Assembly: GCA_035041965.1 (NCBI GenBank)
Contig: JAPYMA010000179.1
Location: 1 to 64,000, forward strand
Source: Anisakis pegreffii
Lineage: Eukaryota; Nematoda; Chromadorea; Rhabditida; Anisakidae
DNA: 64,000 nt
Direction of reading: 5' to 3'
Position numbers and translations under genes: made by a program. The notes below the pieces were generated by a model. That model ran no database searches. It had not been told where the DNA came from and worked only from the letters and a program-made list of their open reading frames with translations. Of this stretch, positions 25,155 through 37,984 are shown one piece after another; within the stretch, counting starts at the first letter, position 1, and the number at the start of each line of letters is the position of its first letter.

Positions 25155-25595
25155 CTGAAACTACTGGAAATCAAAGTAATTGGTTGAGTAGCGGTTCATT
25201 ATAATTGCAAGAATAGCAATGTTGCTGTCATGATTATTAGTTGAAAATGACATGAAGCAAGATTCGGAAACGACGATTGACTGTGTTCAGTCATGCTCAT
25301 GGGCGACTCTGAATCATACAACTGAAGGAATGCCTTGTAAATATGAAACATATCATGAGAAGTGATACAAACATGTGCTGTGAAGTGGTAGAAACATGTA
25401 CAAACCAAATCCAATCAATAAGCATAATTTCATGAACGAAAGTGATATTAGTCACTCAAACACTAAAATCACACCATACTGTGTAAATTCAATGCAAGTA
25501 AACAACCCACAAAAAATGGTGAGCAGCAGACATCAACATGAGTGAAAAACATCAATAGTTGAAAGTATTTGCAAACTGAGTCTCCTAAAAGGAAG
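25155..25595. repeat. Dispersed repeat, copy C (contains the empty mariner site)
   Basis: Aligns with copy B on both sides of the mariner. At about 25565-25575 it reads GAAAGTATTTGC with a single TA, exactly what copy B looked like before insertion. The hairpin TGACTG-TGTT-CAGTCA lies at 25278-25293. Confidence 0.85.
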
Positions 25596-25599
25596 TGTC

Positions 25600-27712
25600 A
25601 TTTATTTCTGAAGCAAATTAAAAACGAATTCAATTAATGTTTTCTTGAAATCGCTTTTCTTGAAAAGTCTGAAAATGAATTGAAAGTTCCACATCATTGA
25701 GAAAAGCTTTTTAAAAATGTTCTGTCAGAAGAACGACCATCGTGATGAGATGATTTCAAATCATTGCCTCTATGTAAAACGATCCTGAGAAGTCCGTGCT
25801 GTTGATTGAATGGAATAGACCATGGGCTGGATTATTAAAGCTTTGGCAGATTGAGATCGTAAACGAAACGAACGGACGGATAAAGAGGAGGACTTATAAT
25901 AAATCACTGAGTGTTAATAATTTGAAGTCATAGTCCGCTTGCAGCATCATCAACAACATCTTATGGCATGGGATATGAAGCAAGAGGAGAAAGGAATTGA
26001 GACAAAAGTAATCAAAGTTAATCGTCAATGAACGAAACACAATCAAACTGTTTGCAACACATTTAACTGCTTCGTTTACAATTGTTCTCAACATCTGATA
26101 GTAATCTCGATGTATAGACAATAACTACACTGAATAACTGAAGCGCACTGAGCTCATCCACACTTATAATCTTACCATATACAATACGCATTAGATTAAG
26201 ACGGATATCAGGTATAGTATTATATTTATTACTGAAACGCACATTAAAGCATAGCTCGTCATGAAGCGAATCTGCAGGCAAAGGATACCTCGTCGAAGAC
26301 TAGTTCCATTACTTTTTAATTCATTAGCGATTTCGTCGTTCAGCTTGTCGGATGAGGAAGGGATGGGGGCATTTCGATTCAATAGTCAAAAAGTAAAGCT
26401 AAGTACATGTCATATGTATTGAAAATTTTAAAAAAATTGAATTGAGAAATTCAGCTGTGGAAAAACTTGGTTTCTTCTGCAGATCGTACTGAAAATTACA
26501 ATATAATATAATAATGCGTAAATGTAACGTGCAAAAATAATGTGTAAATGAAAGCAAGAAAAAACCGATCGATTGCAACAACAATGAACAATTTAAGGTG
26601 CATTATTAAAATGGAATGAAATTTCAAATGCTTAGAAGTAATTCTATCCCGAATCCATTTTGAATAGTCCGAGTATTACTCATTCAATTCGAAATTGTGC
26701 AACTGATCAATAAAATCCCCTCTGTCCCGTGCAAAAGAATAAGTTCAAGTTGGTGAGCGCAATATATTAGGCTTAAGTTTGTATGAGTTCAATGCATCAA
26801 TGAATGAGTCCAGTGAGGTTTAATATGTAAGATAGATTAGATGAGCTATCTTATACCGAACTTTGTATTGACTGATTAAAATTGATAAAAATTTTGTATT
26901 GATAAAAGCTCGAAATCGGATGAAATATCGATGATTAGATTCGCTTAACGCTTCGTTTATCCCCTTGTAAACATTAATGTTGAAGAATTTTGCGAGCCGA
27001 CACTCTGAATCTGCCATGGGTCAAAAATTGAAAATTTTCCTATCAACTGCATTGTTCCATAGGGTGGTGTTGATGTATGAGAATAGATCGCGAGAAAATA
27101 TACCTGTTTTTTGTAAATAGAGCGTTTTCAGTTAATGCAAACATGAATTTCTAGCATTACACATATTGCTAGCTGTTACAGTTCGAATTGGACTCTTTCA
27201 GTTGTCAGTGAATACAACAGTCGCGATGTAGAAAATTAAGTGATAATTATTTATGCGAATTTTGAGTGCTGAAGTAAAAAAATACATTTCTAAGACCGTT
27301 TGCAAACAGTGACATGTTCGAGAAAGCACAGATTCCTGATTACTGGTGAGGAAGTCGATCGTTGATGCTAAAACAGTGAAGAAACTGAAGCGATTCTAAG
27401 TACCAACTGCTTCAAAATCCGAAAGATTTGGGATTGAATTACGTAATTGTTCATTTGAGATGGAATTATGTCCACAGTTTCAGTTGTACAGTACTTAAAT
27501 TCAAAACAATAATCAGTGTAATAAACAGGACAAGAACTTAGCATGTGAACCGATTGAATGCATACGATAGATAAACAGCAATAGGTTTGAAATGAACATT
27601 TCGTTATTTCATGATGAATATAGATGATTGGCCGAAAGCAGCTCAATGGAAGAGAATTCCCATAAAATCAATTCAAAACACTTCAAGGGAACGTTAAACA
27701 ATTGTTCAGCGG
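25600..27712 (-). other. 3' flank of the synaptotagmin gene; possible small gene fragment
   Basis: Minus frames at 27017-26820 (starting MADSECRLAKFF), 26382-26191 and 26281-26063 look more protein-like than background and could be exons of one gene. I could not join them with consistent phases and recognise no family. Treat as unproven. Confidence 0.2.
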
Positions 27713-30700
27713 TCATGTTTCGTCCAGACTATACCAACGCGCTTGAGACTTTTCTTCGCGAATGATCGCACGCCAAAGCTCTTTGCATTTATGTAATGGC
27801 AATTCCATTTTACCGAGCACCTTGCAGCCCATTCCAAACGTACCGTATTCATGCACTACCTGAAATGATGGTGGTTTTACAATATAACTACTATCGCCGA
27901 TCAAGGAATCATTCATGTCTCATATGTAATCGAGTATAGGGATGTTTTTTTTGAAAGTATGGTAGCAGTAGAAATTTCGGTGCATGGAAGTTTACTTTTC
28001 CGCGATAGTTCAACCAGGAGCTGAGATTGAGTATAAAATAAACTGAAAACGTGACTGCAGTCGAAGCATTTTGAACAGTTCAATGAGAATTGTGTTTCTT
28101 GTTCGTTATTGAAAAATGCAGTAATGAATGCTTAACGCGTTAAGTATTAGGAAAAGAACCCGTAAAAATTGATCGGTTGAATCATGCAACATATGAAATG
28201 TGCGAAAAAAAAGAAGCTTTTTGAACGCAACTGAACCTCTACCTCAATTTCGAGAATAATATCGCACAGTGAACTCTTTGCGATACCAAAAGTCAATGGC
28301 TCATTGAATTGCGGATTTCTCGTATTCTTTTTTGTCGATGTTTTCTTCTTTTTTATTCGTTTTTCGTCATTACCCAACAAACTCACTTTCACAGCTATGG
28401 CTGTAAACTTGGATGAACATAGTATTATTATTATTTTTATGGATTCAACAACAATGACTCGGGCCTATCATTATTGCATTTTTATCAGTGCTTTCATTAT
28501 TGCAAGTATTTTTCGAAATCACACAGCATATACTGATTAAAACCAATGCCGAATATTATTTGTTACTTTCGCAGGTCAAGTGCAAACCGTCTTAAACAAC
28601 TCACCTGGCTGTCCTTCAATTGATTCAATCCGTAGGTTTCGTGCTTTGAACATGTTAACCGTCAATCTTTGTGCTTTAGATAAATAAGTCAGAGAGAAGA
28701 GCACCTCACCCCAGCCGCTCTATATAAGCATGAAAATGAAGAATGATTAACTGCTAATAACATCATTTAAAAATTTAAAACAGATTGACAGAGCCTGATA
28801 TTGTCATCATGATCATCGTCGCGCTAATTATCAGAAATGATAATTAGCGCCATCTATAATATTGTCATTGTCATCTATAATTCATCTTTTCATCTCTAAT
28901 ATTGTCACGTATGATACATCTTGTTATCTGATATTGTCATCTGTAACAAATCTTCACTGTAATCTATTACTTCAACTGTCACTGGGTGCTGGTATCATGT
29001 TTGCTTGCAAGATACATATTGAAACATACGCCATTGTCGTCTTCGAACGGCAGAACTTCAGCCCAGAACACCGTAGGTGCATTGCTGTCGTTACTGATCG
29101 ATATCCTTCCAAGTGTTAACCAACAAAAGCCAATGCATTCGTCTACCGAGAATTGATCGTAATCAAAAATGCTCACTTCAAGTCGCGATTCATTTAGTAT
29201 TGTTGATGTAACCTGTAAGAGAACTTGCTTTGTATCCTTTCTCCAATTCGATTCAAATCCTGGAGTGAAAGGTCATATGACCTGATTGTGGAATAGAACA
29301 GTGGTTTTATCGAATGCAATCAATAATATTGTGAAATTTGCAATCCCGTTTGGTGACATCTCAAATTATGATTATGGCAGAAGCATGGGGATGTGAGTGA
29401 CATCTGAAATCTTGTCATGTTATGGAATAGCAGCATTTATGAATGATAGAATCCCACATTATATTCCTCAATTGCCTTGCACTTCGCAACATATCTAGAT
29501 TTCACACATCTACGACTTCTGTGTAATCTAGCAGAGAACTGAAATTTCACAAAATAGTCAAAGGAGGAGAATGTTTTAGTGACCTGAAAATAGAATTCAT
29601 CATTCATAATTGGTGACGATGTGTCTTTGTAAGTTTTTGATTGTTGTGGCGCTTCTTTGATGGGGCGTGAGACGTCCGGCTGGTTGGATGGTACGTCCAG
29701 CTGTACTCGAAAGTAAGGGTTTGGATGGCCGTCCTAAATCGATCAGTCGAACAGTAATTACCAATTGATGTTTGAAGTGCTATCAGATCAACTTCGAAAC
29801 GCAGATTCCGTGAAATCTTTGATCTTTCTGAGGTCATAATTTATAGTTTACGTCACCCAACTTCTGAATTTCGATATTTTGCGATTTTGAACCTATTTTG
29901 ACTCAAATTTTGGGGAAGAACGCTCCAGAAATCCTTAATCGTTTTTGAAATTTGACGATGCCTTTTTAAAATGGGTTTTTGAATGAAAGTTCAATTCATT
30001 CACCTGTCTTTTAGCATTCAAATCAATCGCTTGTTTCAGTGAAACGGTTAAAAGATTGAGATTCTCGTCGTAAACGATACCGATCTTCACTGAACCATAA
30101 CTACCGATCGATTCGGCATCGTACGACGATTCTGATTCGTTCATCGTGTTAAAGCCCTTCAATAGAAGTAAAATTAGTTCAGTCACGAGATATCAGTCAG
30201 TTGAGTTGATTTGGAAGATATGAGTTGATGTGTTGTAGCATTCAACGTTTTCTTCATTCGAAAATTCGCACTTAGAAGATATAATACTTGAAGGATTGTT
30301 CATGTTTGCGATCGTAGTTGTTTAGCCAAGAAAATTCAGTGACTCTATGAAAGGTCCTGGAAATGTGGTTACCCTTTCTACTTCATTATGATAAATATGT
30401 GCTATGCACAGATCACATTCGGTGCAAGAATGAAGAGGGATGATGAAGAACGTACGACGGTTTGATAAAGACCACGATCGAATTGACTGTAGTGCAGATC
30501 ACGAAACATTGACGATGAGTGATTGGGGGCTTTTGGTACAGTGAACATTGCGGTCAAATCACCTCGAGGTATTGTGTTTAAAGGTTTATCATCTGAATTG
30601 ACGGCGTCTCATTATCATTGCCAATGATTCGCGATTGTGGCAACATTCTATTGATAAATTTTCAGACGAAATTCAAGCATAGTACAAGCGGTGGTTCAAA

Positions 30701-33700
30701 GCAGATAAGTATAAATAGATATGTGCATGATTATATAAAGTGTCCATAAGAAACGCTAAAATGATTGCGGCCTTCGAAAGGTTTGCTTATATTTTCTATC
30801 GAATGTTCTATAAATTCACAAATTTTGGTTTCGAAAATGTTATGCGATGTTGTTGGGTCTGTAATTTATTTTCACAATATTCGATTGCAGAAATGCTGAA
30901 TTTCATATCTTGCAGACGATCGATTGATTAGACGAGTGATCGATCGTTCAATGGAATTGCATCATTTTCTGTAGATCAAACAACCTTTTCGAGGGATATT
31001 GACAATTCGTGATTGCTTCCGTAGTTCTTGCGTTCGTAGAATTTCGAGTCGTCTAAAAATAGAACAGAACGTGGTGAACGATTGAATCCATCGCAAAGAG
31101 GAAACAAATGTCTATCAGCTTATATGAATGGTTGCTTGAGACTGCAGACGGTAATTCTTTAAAATTTCATCATTCTGCGATTGTTCAAGCTTATATTTCC
31201 TGGAAATTAATCTTCAACTGCCCTCTCTCTTGGGCCATATGGCAGAGTAGCCCAAAACCTTTATGCTCGCCAAGTGAATAATTTAATTTAGAATTTCATA
31301 AAGACAGATGATTACCGACGCTATTACCGTCAACTCCGTAGAAGAAAGAATACTAAGGACGGAAGGATGTGATATTAGTGATATGGATGATATAAACTTA
31401 TAATGAAATGTATTTGCTGATTAAATAAATAAAATAAGTAAACAATCTTCAATGGAACTTTTTAAGAAACTGATAAAAAATTTCGGAAAATGAATGCTAT
31501 AAGCCAATATGTATAACAATGATACATTCCGAATGAACTAGTTTGAATCATTATAAGAATGTACCTTTTAGCATCAGATTCCGTTTCATCCTCATCGTCT
31601 GATTCCACTCTCGTAAATGGCTTGCATCGGATATATTCGGGTGGCGACGTAGCCATTTCGAGCAGATTTTGTTCGTACCTAAATAGGTTTCATCATCACA
31701 TATGACGATTAGAATAGCATTAGTTCGAATACTTCACTTATCCTATGCTCGTTTGATCTTTCGATGGCGAAATGATCGCTTAGGTATCGCTCTAGACCAT
31801 GCATCCCCTGAGGGATGCACTACTCCTCTGGAAGCAAACACTCAACTAATTCAGAAAAGGATGAGTGCATTCCATTAGTTACAGTGGTTTCCAGGGGAGT
31901 TTCAAGGGAGAATCGTCATAAAATATGTCTGATCATGAGCATCATCAGTATATTATCATTCGTTCGTTGATTCAAACGTCTGTTCATAATATGAACATGA
32001 CATTATATCAAAGATTCCATAAGCATGAATGGAAAGTGATGAGAAAATGACAAGCAGTGTTGACTTATAAGAAGAAGGTAACGTGAACAAGTGGAAAAAC
32101 TTGGCAATTTATGTTGCTTAAAGTACATTCACAACGGTAAGAATCATTATTCAGCGATCAGAATGAATTTTTCAGTAATTCTTTGATAAGCTGTATTGAA
32201 TATGAATTCATTCATACACACACACGCCGACAGCAGTAATCAGCTGAAATTCATTCGAGACATAGTCATTAAAAGTGCATTTAAAGGCAAACGCATAGAA
32301 CTGATGTTTGCATATATACATCTACGAGTTCAACTAATCCATAATCCACCTTGTATTCAGTTGGATGCGCGCAAAAATGATACTCGGAAGTGATACCATC
32401 CGGAACTTGACTGACATCACCATCATCATCCGATAAAGGTTCATCATTGTTCGGAAATAATATTTTCAAGATTTATCAGAGACATGGCATCCGGTAAAAT
32501 AACTATGGACTGATATTTTTTGTATGTAATCACATCAAGAAGCGTTTAAAGATTGATCTCATAGGAACTTTCACGCACACAATAACAGAAAGGGGTCAGT
32601 GACAATGTCTCTGCTGGATGACGATAGTCTCAGTTAGGGTTATCACTTCCGGATCTATCCATTTGCATAGAGAGGCATATATCATGCAAGCAAACGCGTC
32701 AGAGATTCAAAGAACTCCAAAAGAATCGAATAACCAATATTTAGGTTTCCAATAACTTTATATATAAAGCAATGACATTCACTCCTGCTGAATCGAAACC
32801 AGCATTAACGTTGGATCGCAAGTGTACAAGTTTTAATAATCGCTTGATTAAGAATTCAATTGTTGCCGATCATTGATTCTAAAGTACGCTTATTCCCTAG
32901 GCTTTTTTCTAACATCGACGACGTTTCCAGGTTACCACAGTAATTTTCGAAAAAATTCTTCTGCCATCATTGGTCAGAAACCAATTTTCAGTGATTATTT
33001 CACAGTCATTGCACGAGCACTACTTTCAAACATATAATATTCATTCATGCGTAGAGCGAATGTAAAAGCACAAGTTAGCAAATATCGGAGTGGACCTTCA
33101 TCCTAGTCAGTCAGTCTGTTTCAGAGTAAGCAGTTGAAACGTAAGCTATGGTCACTTGAATACTATTCAAGTTCAAGTTTCACAACAAAACTAAGAGTTC
33201 TTTTCACTTAAAATGAGGAATGCAGAGAATTTTCGGTTGGATGTCGACAGTTCAGCAACGATTGAAGGATATCGAGAATTTCCGGCGGCTCATTTGCGAG
33301 GACTTTGAAAAAATTTAGACAATATTGATTTGTGTACCACAAGTTAGCAAATGTTAAAAATAAGCTGGATTTCACTTCAGTCAACTTCAAATCATTGTGC
33401 ATGTCATTGGTGACAACAGAGAAGTTAGCCAGCCCATTTGAGGGGCATTTACACTCAATGTAAATCTCACAAAATTAAAAAGTTGAACGCTGTCATAGAT
33501 CTAGCGAGTTAATATGAACCATCCATATTCAGTCATATGAATCATCCATCCATATTCAGTCATAACCATTCAAAGTCTCCTGGGAACGGAAATGACCGCA
33601 ATGAGGAAGTAATTAGTTGCATGTTTACGTGCTATCGCAAACGTTTTGGAACGTGAATATTGCATTTGGGAATCTCGCTTGAATGATCATTAATCCATTA

Positions 33701-36700
33701 ACCAGAGATGAGCAGTAGAGCGCTATCGAAATATAAAGTGAAATAAGCTTCTTCCTTTTCTCGTGAAATAAGCGAATCTCAGCGATAGCGCATTACTGCC
33801 CATCTCTGGCATTATCGATGTGGTTGTTGAACTAAAAACAAGACAAAAATGATGAGAAGGTCAGTTATCAAAAAGAGGCAGTCACAATTTGTAAGAGGAT
33901 TTAATTTGTATCATACGTTCAATCAATGGATCAAGTTCAAAGTAAATGAAATGTGACGTGAATCGACACGAATACATCATTTCGTCACTATCACAAAGAC
34001 AATAAATTAAAGAATGCTTCCGAAAGAACTGAAAATCTCCTCTGATGAAGTGCGTTTCACGGCTCCTCAAGAATCATTCATTTTATCGCTTCTATACAGC
34101 TACCACCTGGGTGCTTGCACACCTAATTGTTTCTTGGCAACCGCTTTCACGATCTATTTCAACCATACTTCAATTCATTATTTTTTTAATGCAAACAAAA
34201 TCAATCGAGACGTGATATCATTGACATTTGTGATTTCTGAGAACGTTTAAATCATGTTGGTTTTGAAAAATTCTTCGAATCGTTAATAAATATTTCGTGA
34301 CAATTACTTACATCATATCGTGCAATGAAATAAATGTTTTGATCCATCGACTATAATTTGCGCTAGAAAATTTATTCAACAGCATTCCGCATTTTCCTTA
34401 AATATTTTTGTCTTAAATTGCACCTCTCGTATCACAGTTACATCGTTCTCAAAAGATCAGATGACGCTCGAACCACGTACACTTCGAAATTATCCTCAGT
34501 TGGAATGAGTAAAATTGGAAATGAGCAGAAAAAGCGAAGTAAGCAAGAAAGCATCTGCTAGCCCCCAAAAATAGACGAAGATTTTCACCTAAATGTATCC
34601 AAATGACTGAAAAAAAAACATCTTGATGCCCACTATAATCACGATATGATGTGATGTTTACTGACGAGCCCACGATTCGCCAGCTTACACAGCAATTATA
34701 AAGCGGAGCTTATCAAGCAATGATCAAGTGGCAGCCATCAATTTTTGAAAGCTTTCAGAGCGCAAAACTTCCAAACACTCGAACTGTTTTCACTTACTGT
34801 GAATTTCAGGAAAAGTTTCCCTCTCTCTAGATCAAATCAATGGATGCGCTTGAGCATTACGAGAGGCTGCTCCAAATCCGGCAGCCAATTATGATCGAGC
34901 TCCTTCGTAATGATCACGCAAAAAGCATGTTCGATGGCGTTTTTCTTCGACTGATCGTCATTTTATTCAGAAAAGCTTACAACGGGCGTTCCCATCACAT
35001 TTACGGTCCAAAAAATTCAAAGTTCGTTTCTATTCAGAGTGTTGAAAGAAGAATGCTGCTAAAAGTAAATGAAAAAATCTCACAGAGTCCACAATCAATT
35101 AGTTTTCAGCACAAACAAACAAACAAGCATCGAAGTTGACTCAAAAAGAAACAATCAGTTTCTGTCCACAGTGAATGCAACTCATACGACTGTTTTAAGT
35201 TGCGGATTATCGAAAGAACAAGAACTCTTTTGAGCAGTTAAATAAAGAGAATTTCAAGAGATTTTTATTCTTCTCAGCTATAGCAACCGTCTGAATTTCA
35301 TGAATTAATCAAAAATACAAACGAAAAATTCGTATTTTTGATCTATGATGACCACATGACATTTTAATGAATGATTGAATGAATGTCATGGGCAGTCTTC
35401 ACTTGACATTTACAGATTGATAACGTCGTATTTATTCAACTTCTCACTTTGCATATAAATGGGCATGAATTGAATTTCGTTGTTGTTCATTCGAGAATTC
35501 CAATACGATGAAAATGAATGTAATCGGTTGAAGGATTACTCGCTTGAATTCCCTAGAGGATAAGGGCGTTGTGAAGTGTTAAAATGATTTAAAAACAAGA
35601 AAGAACTGATTCATGCGCAGCCTAGTTGAGCATAGAAGTGAACTGAACTGAATGACTACGGCGATGAAGTTTCCCTGAATGCCCTCCTACTGCACCATCA
35701 GTGAATTTTTATTTCTTATAGGAAGTTCATTTAACATGATTAAGTCTTCTAATGATTAAACACCTGTGAGAATTCCAATATGAAGAGCTCGCTCTAGAGG
35801 TAAGCCGAAAGCCTGGCATGTACAATCTCGTATTAAGTGGAATCTTTTTGATTGCATGAAAATAACGAAGGAACGACGGAGGGATGGAGGGATGGACATA
35901 ATGCTTTCGGAATGTGATGGTTTTAAAAGCTGTGTGAACGGCGTAAAATCCAGCTTAGATCTTTTAGCTTTTAGGGATCTAAGATGAGCCAAGAGTTAGA
36001 GGCGAACGGTCGCTATAGAGAGATTTTACATTAATTAAGGATTAAGCAAGTTTTTTATCGAATTGCACAGCCACACGGTTACACAGCCTTCAATATTTAT
36101 GAGTTGTTTTTTCTGTGCTAACATCGATCCAATGCAAACACGCATCTAATGAAACACTAAATTACGCATTCCATCTACATTCTAAGGCTAAACATCAAAA
36201 TATTTCAATTTTCCTCCAATTGGATTCCATTAAATTCATTCGGATTCCATTAAATCAGAAAATTTGCTGAAGTGACGCCAACATATTTCAACCTGACAAT
36301 TAATTGTTCAGCATCAACTTACGAATCAACCTCACCCCAGGCGAGATCAACATCGGGAGCCCACTAGAGTAGGGGAGCAGGCTGAAGACCGTCGAGTCTC
36401 AATGATGCATAGTTGTAATAGTTAGCAAAATCATTGTTTGCAAGAAGTGGAAATTATTTTCGAAATGCATTGAAATCCATGTTAACAGTTGCTAGATAGC
36501 TATAAAAAAGAGGCCACACGAGTGGCGGTTGGAACAATAGCGGAAAGTGGCCAATAGCAGTAGAAGATTCTGTTTAGAGTGATGAAACTTCTTGAATGTT
36601 TAGGTTTACGATCTATCCTCTTGGGATAATTGTTGTTTAGGACTGTTCAGTTTTGCAGTAGAGTCTTTCGAAAAGTTTGATTGTTGTTTAAAAAGGACTC

Positions 36701-37984
36701 AGAAGAAAGCAACAGTTTCGCGAGTTTCTCAATGAGATGTGCGTGTGTGTGTGTGTACATGAGCATCATAAAAGAATCCACTTGTTCGAAGTTTTTAAGT
36801 TCTAATGATGAACCAACCTCATAAAAACAGTTCATTGAATATGCTACACATCAGAAATTTACATGTATTAGTCTCATTTAAAGGGCGCCTCTCGAACGTT
36901 GCTCATTCAGAAAACGCTCCTAAATTCTTCATTCTTGCCAAACCAAACAACGCTCATCTCATCGTATATCTCTTCACTGAAGCAGTATTCATTCATTCAT
37001 TCATTCGCACATTCCGCAAACGATAATTCTCTCTTTTGAACAATTATCTCTGATCGATTAGTTTTTTCATTTGCAAACCACAAAAAACAACATTTGCAAT
37101 TCGATTGACAATTCTTTGAATACAAATTATTCCATTGAAAATATCATCAATGTGAATCATTTCGAACGTTATGGAAACAGTTGTAATGAATGCGTGTTTC
37201 GTGATGCATTATTCAGCAAATGTTCGACGTTTTGCTGAATTCATCACGGAGAACATTCAAAGTTGGCCATATTTTATGGGAAAAATGGAGAATCATTTCA
37301 AACTCTGAAATAGAGATAGAATCCTTCGTCGTCCTTAAAATCCTTTCCACCCATTCAAATGAGAATAAACAGAGAAAAAACATCACCGTCAACAGTTTAA
37401 CAACCATTTACTATTTGATCAGCTGCAATGGAAATCCCATTTCTTTGATCATCATCACCATTAACAAGTCATTACTGGTTTGCTTGTTTGCTTTTTTTCT
37501 TTTGAAGAAAAATGTCTAACTTATAAACATCCACCACATGAACAGAATATAGTCGAAGAATAGAAGTGAAGTACATCAGTCCCGTAGAACTGAAAGGACG
37601 ATGGTCCTAGGACGAGCATAGACATGCATCATGTCATAGTCACGCATGCTTACTTGAAATAATCGCAGCATCTTTTGGTTAGGAACGAACTGATTGCACG
37701 AGAATTCTCGATAATTTGTGGGTAGTTAAGGAGTTCAGCTATAAAATCAGCAATTTGCAGAGATGTTCCCATAATATCATCGAGAAAATAACTATTCTTC
37801 AGTCGGAGTTTGATGGCGTTGTTTCAAAAAGCTTAAAAAAGGTCTCAACTCACCAGTTCAAACGTTTTCTCCGATACGAAATGATTACGAAGATGATGAT
37901 ACTGAACAAGACCGTACCGCTCAGTACATACATTATCGCCAGTGTGGCGTTGCTGACGTCAATCCATCTTGTTACGGCGACCAT
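27713..37984 (-). CDS. Synaptotagmin-like protein, TM plus C2A and C2B, Ca-site-poor, 451 aa
   Basis: Exons: 37984-37854, 31678-31565, 31052-30985, 30592-30456, 30156-30004, 29733-29584, 29212-29030, 28719-28605, 28400-28243, 27859-27713; phases close to 452 codons. The N-terminus has a glycosylation site (N12-A-T), one transmembrane helix at ~15-36, then YRRKR. An acidic linker follows, with C2A at ~165-310 and C2B at ~313-440. In C2A, loop-1 Ca ligands are replaced (R200, N206 in the HPNPY segment), while FDYD (D268, D270) and D275 remain in loop 3. C2B has no loop-1 Asp (IEGQPAIAVKV), and its loop 3 is HEYG. The C2B lysine patch (KRIKKKKTSTKK) and the C-terminal W-x-x-L (WYSL) are kept. 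I infer a Ca-independent membrane-trafficking synaptotagmin; the subtype is not assigned. An AG acceptor lies just before the ATG, so a 5' UTR exon or trans-splicing is possible. Exon 3 is the least certain: only its phase supports it. Confidence 0.9.
31801..31900. other. Folded element in synaptotagmin intron 1
   Basis: A perfect hairpin GCATCCC-CTGA-GGGATGC (31801-31818) is followed by a 12-bp stem, ACTCCTCTGGAA (31822-31833) with TTCCAGGGGAGT (31889-31900). Inside lie CACTC/GAGTG (31839-31843, 31863-31867) and AACTAAT/ATTAGTT (31844-31850, 31874-31880). The last two interleave, as in a pseudoknot. It lies ~120 nt upstream of exon 2 in the transcript. Confidence 0.6.
33702..33809. mobile_element. 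Short foldback MITE in synaptotagmin intron 1
   Basis: A 108-bp element with inverted ends of about 27 bp. The left arm begins CCAGAGATGAGCAGTA and the right arm (reverse complement) CCAGAGATGGGCAGTA; both continue to GCGCTATCG. Inside is a direct repeat of GTGAAATAAGC. Flanks CATTAA and CATTAT may be a decayed target duplication. No coding capacity. Confidence 0.75.
34840..35139 (+). other. Orphan 99-codon frame in synaptotagmin intron 1
   Basis: The plus frame starting MDALEHYERLLQIRQ is richer in GC for its first ~150 bp than the intron around it, and it reads like protein there. The opposite strand is open too. No family is recognised. It could be a nested gene exon, a transposon scrap or chance. 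Confidence 0.2.

Noticed and set aside
30985..31052. Alternative reading of synaptotagmin exon 3 (DSKFYERKNYGS..)
   Set aside because: That frame looks protein-like, but it does not agree with the phases of the flanking exons. The other frame does.
32281..32469. Acidic frame (..NDEPLSDDDGDVSQ..) as a synaptotagmin exon
   Set aside because: Exon 1 and the exon at 31678 already join in phase to give a natural sequence (..RLNWYEQNLLE..). Inserting this one is not needed, though an alternative exon cannot be excluded.
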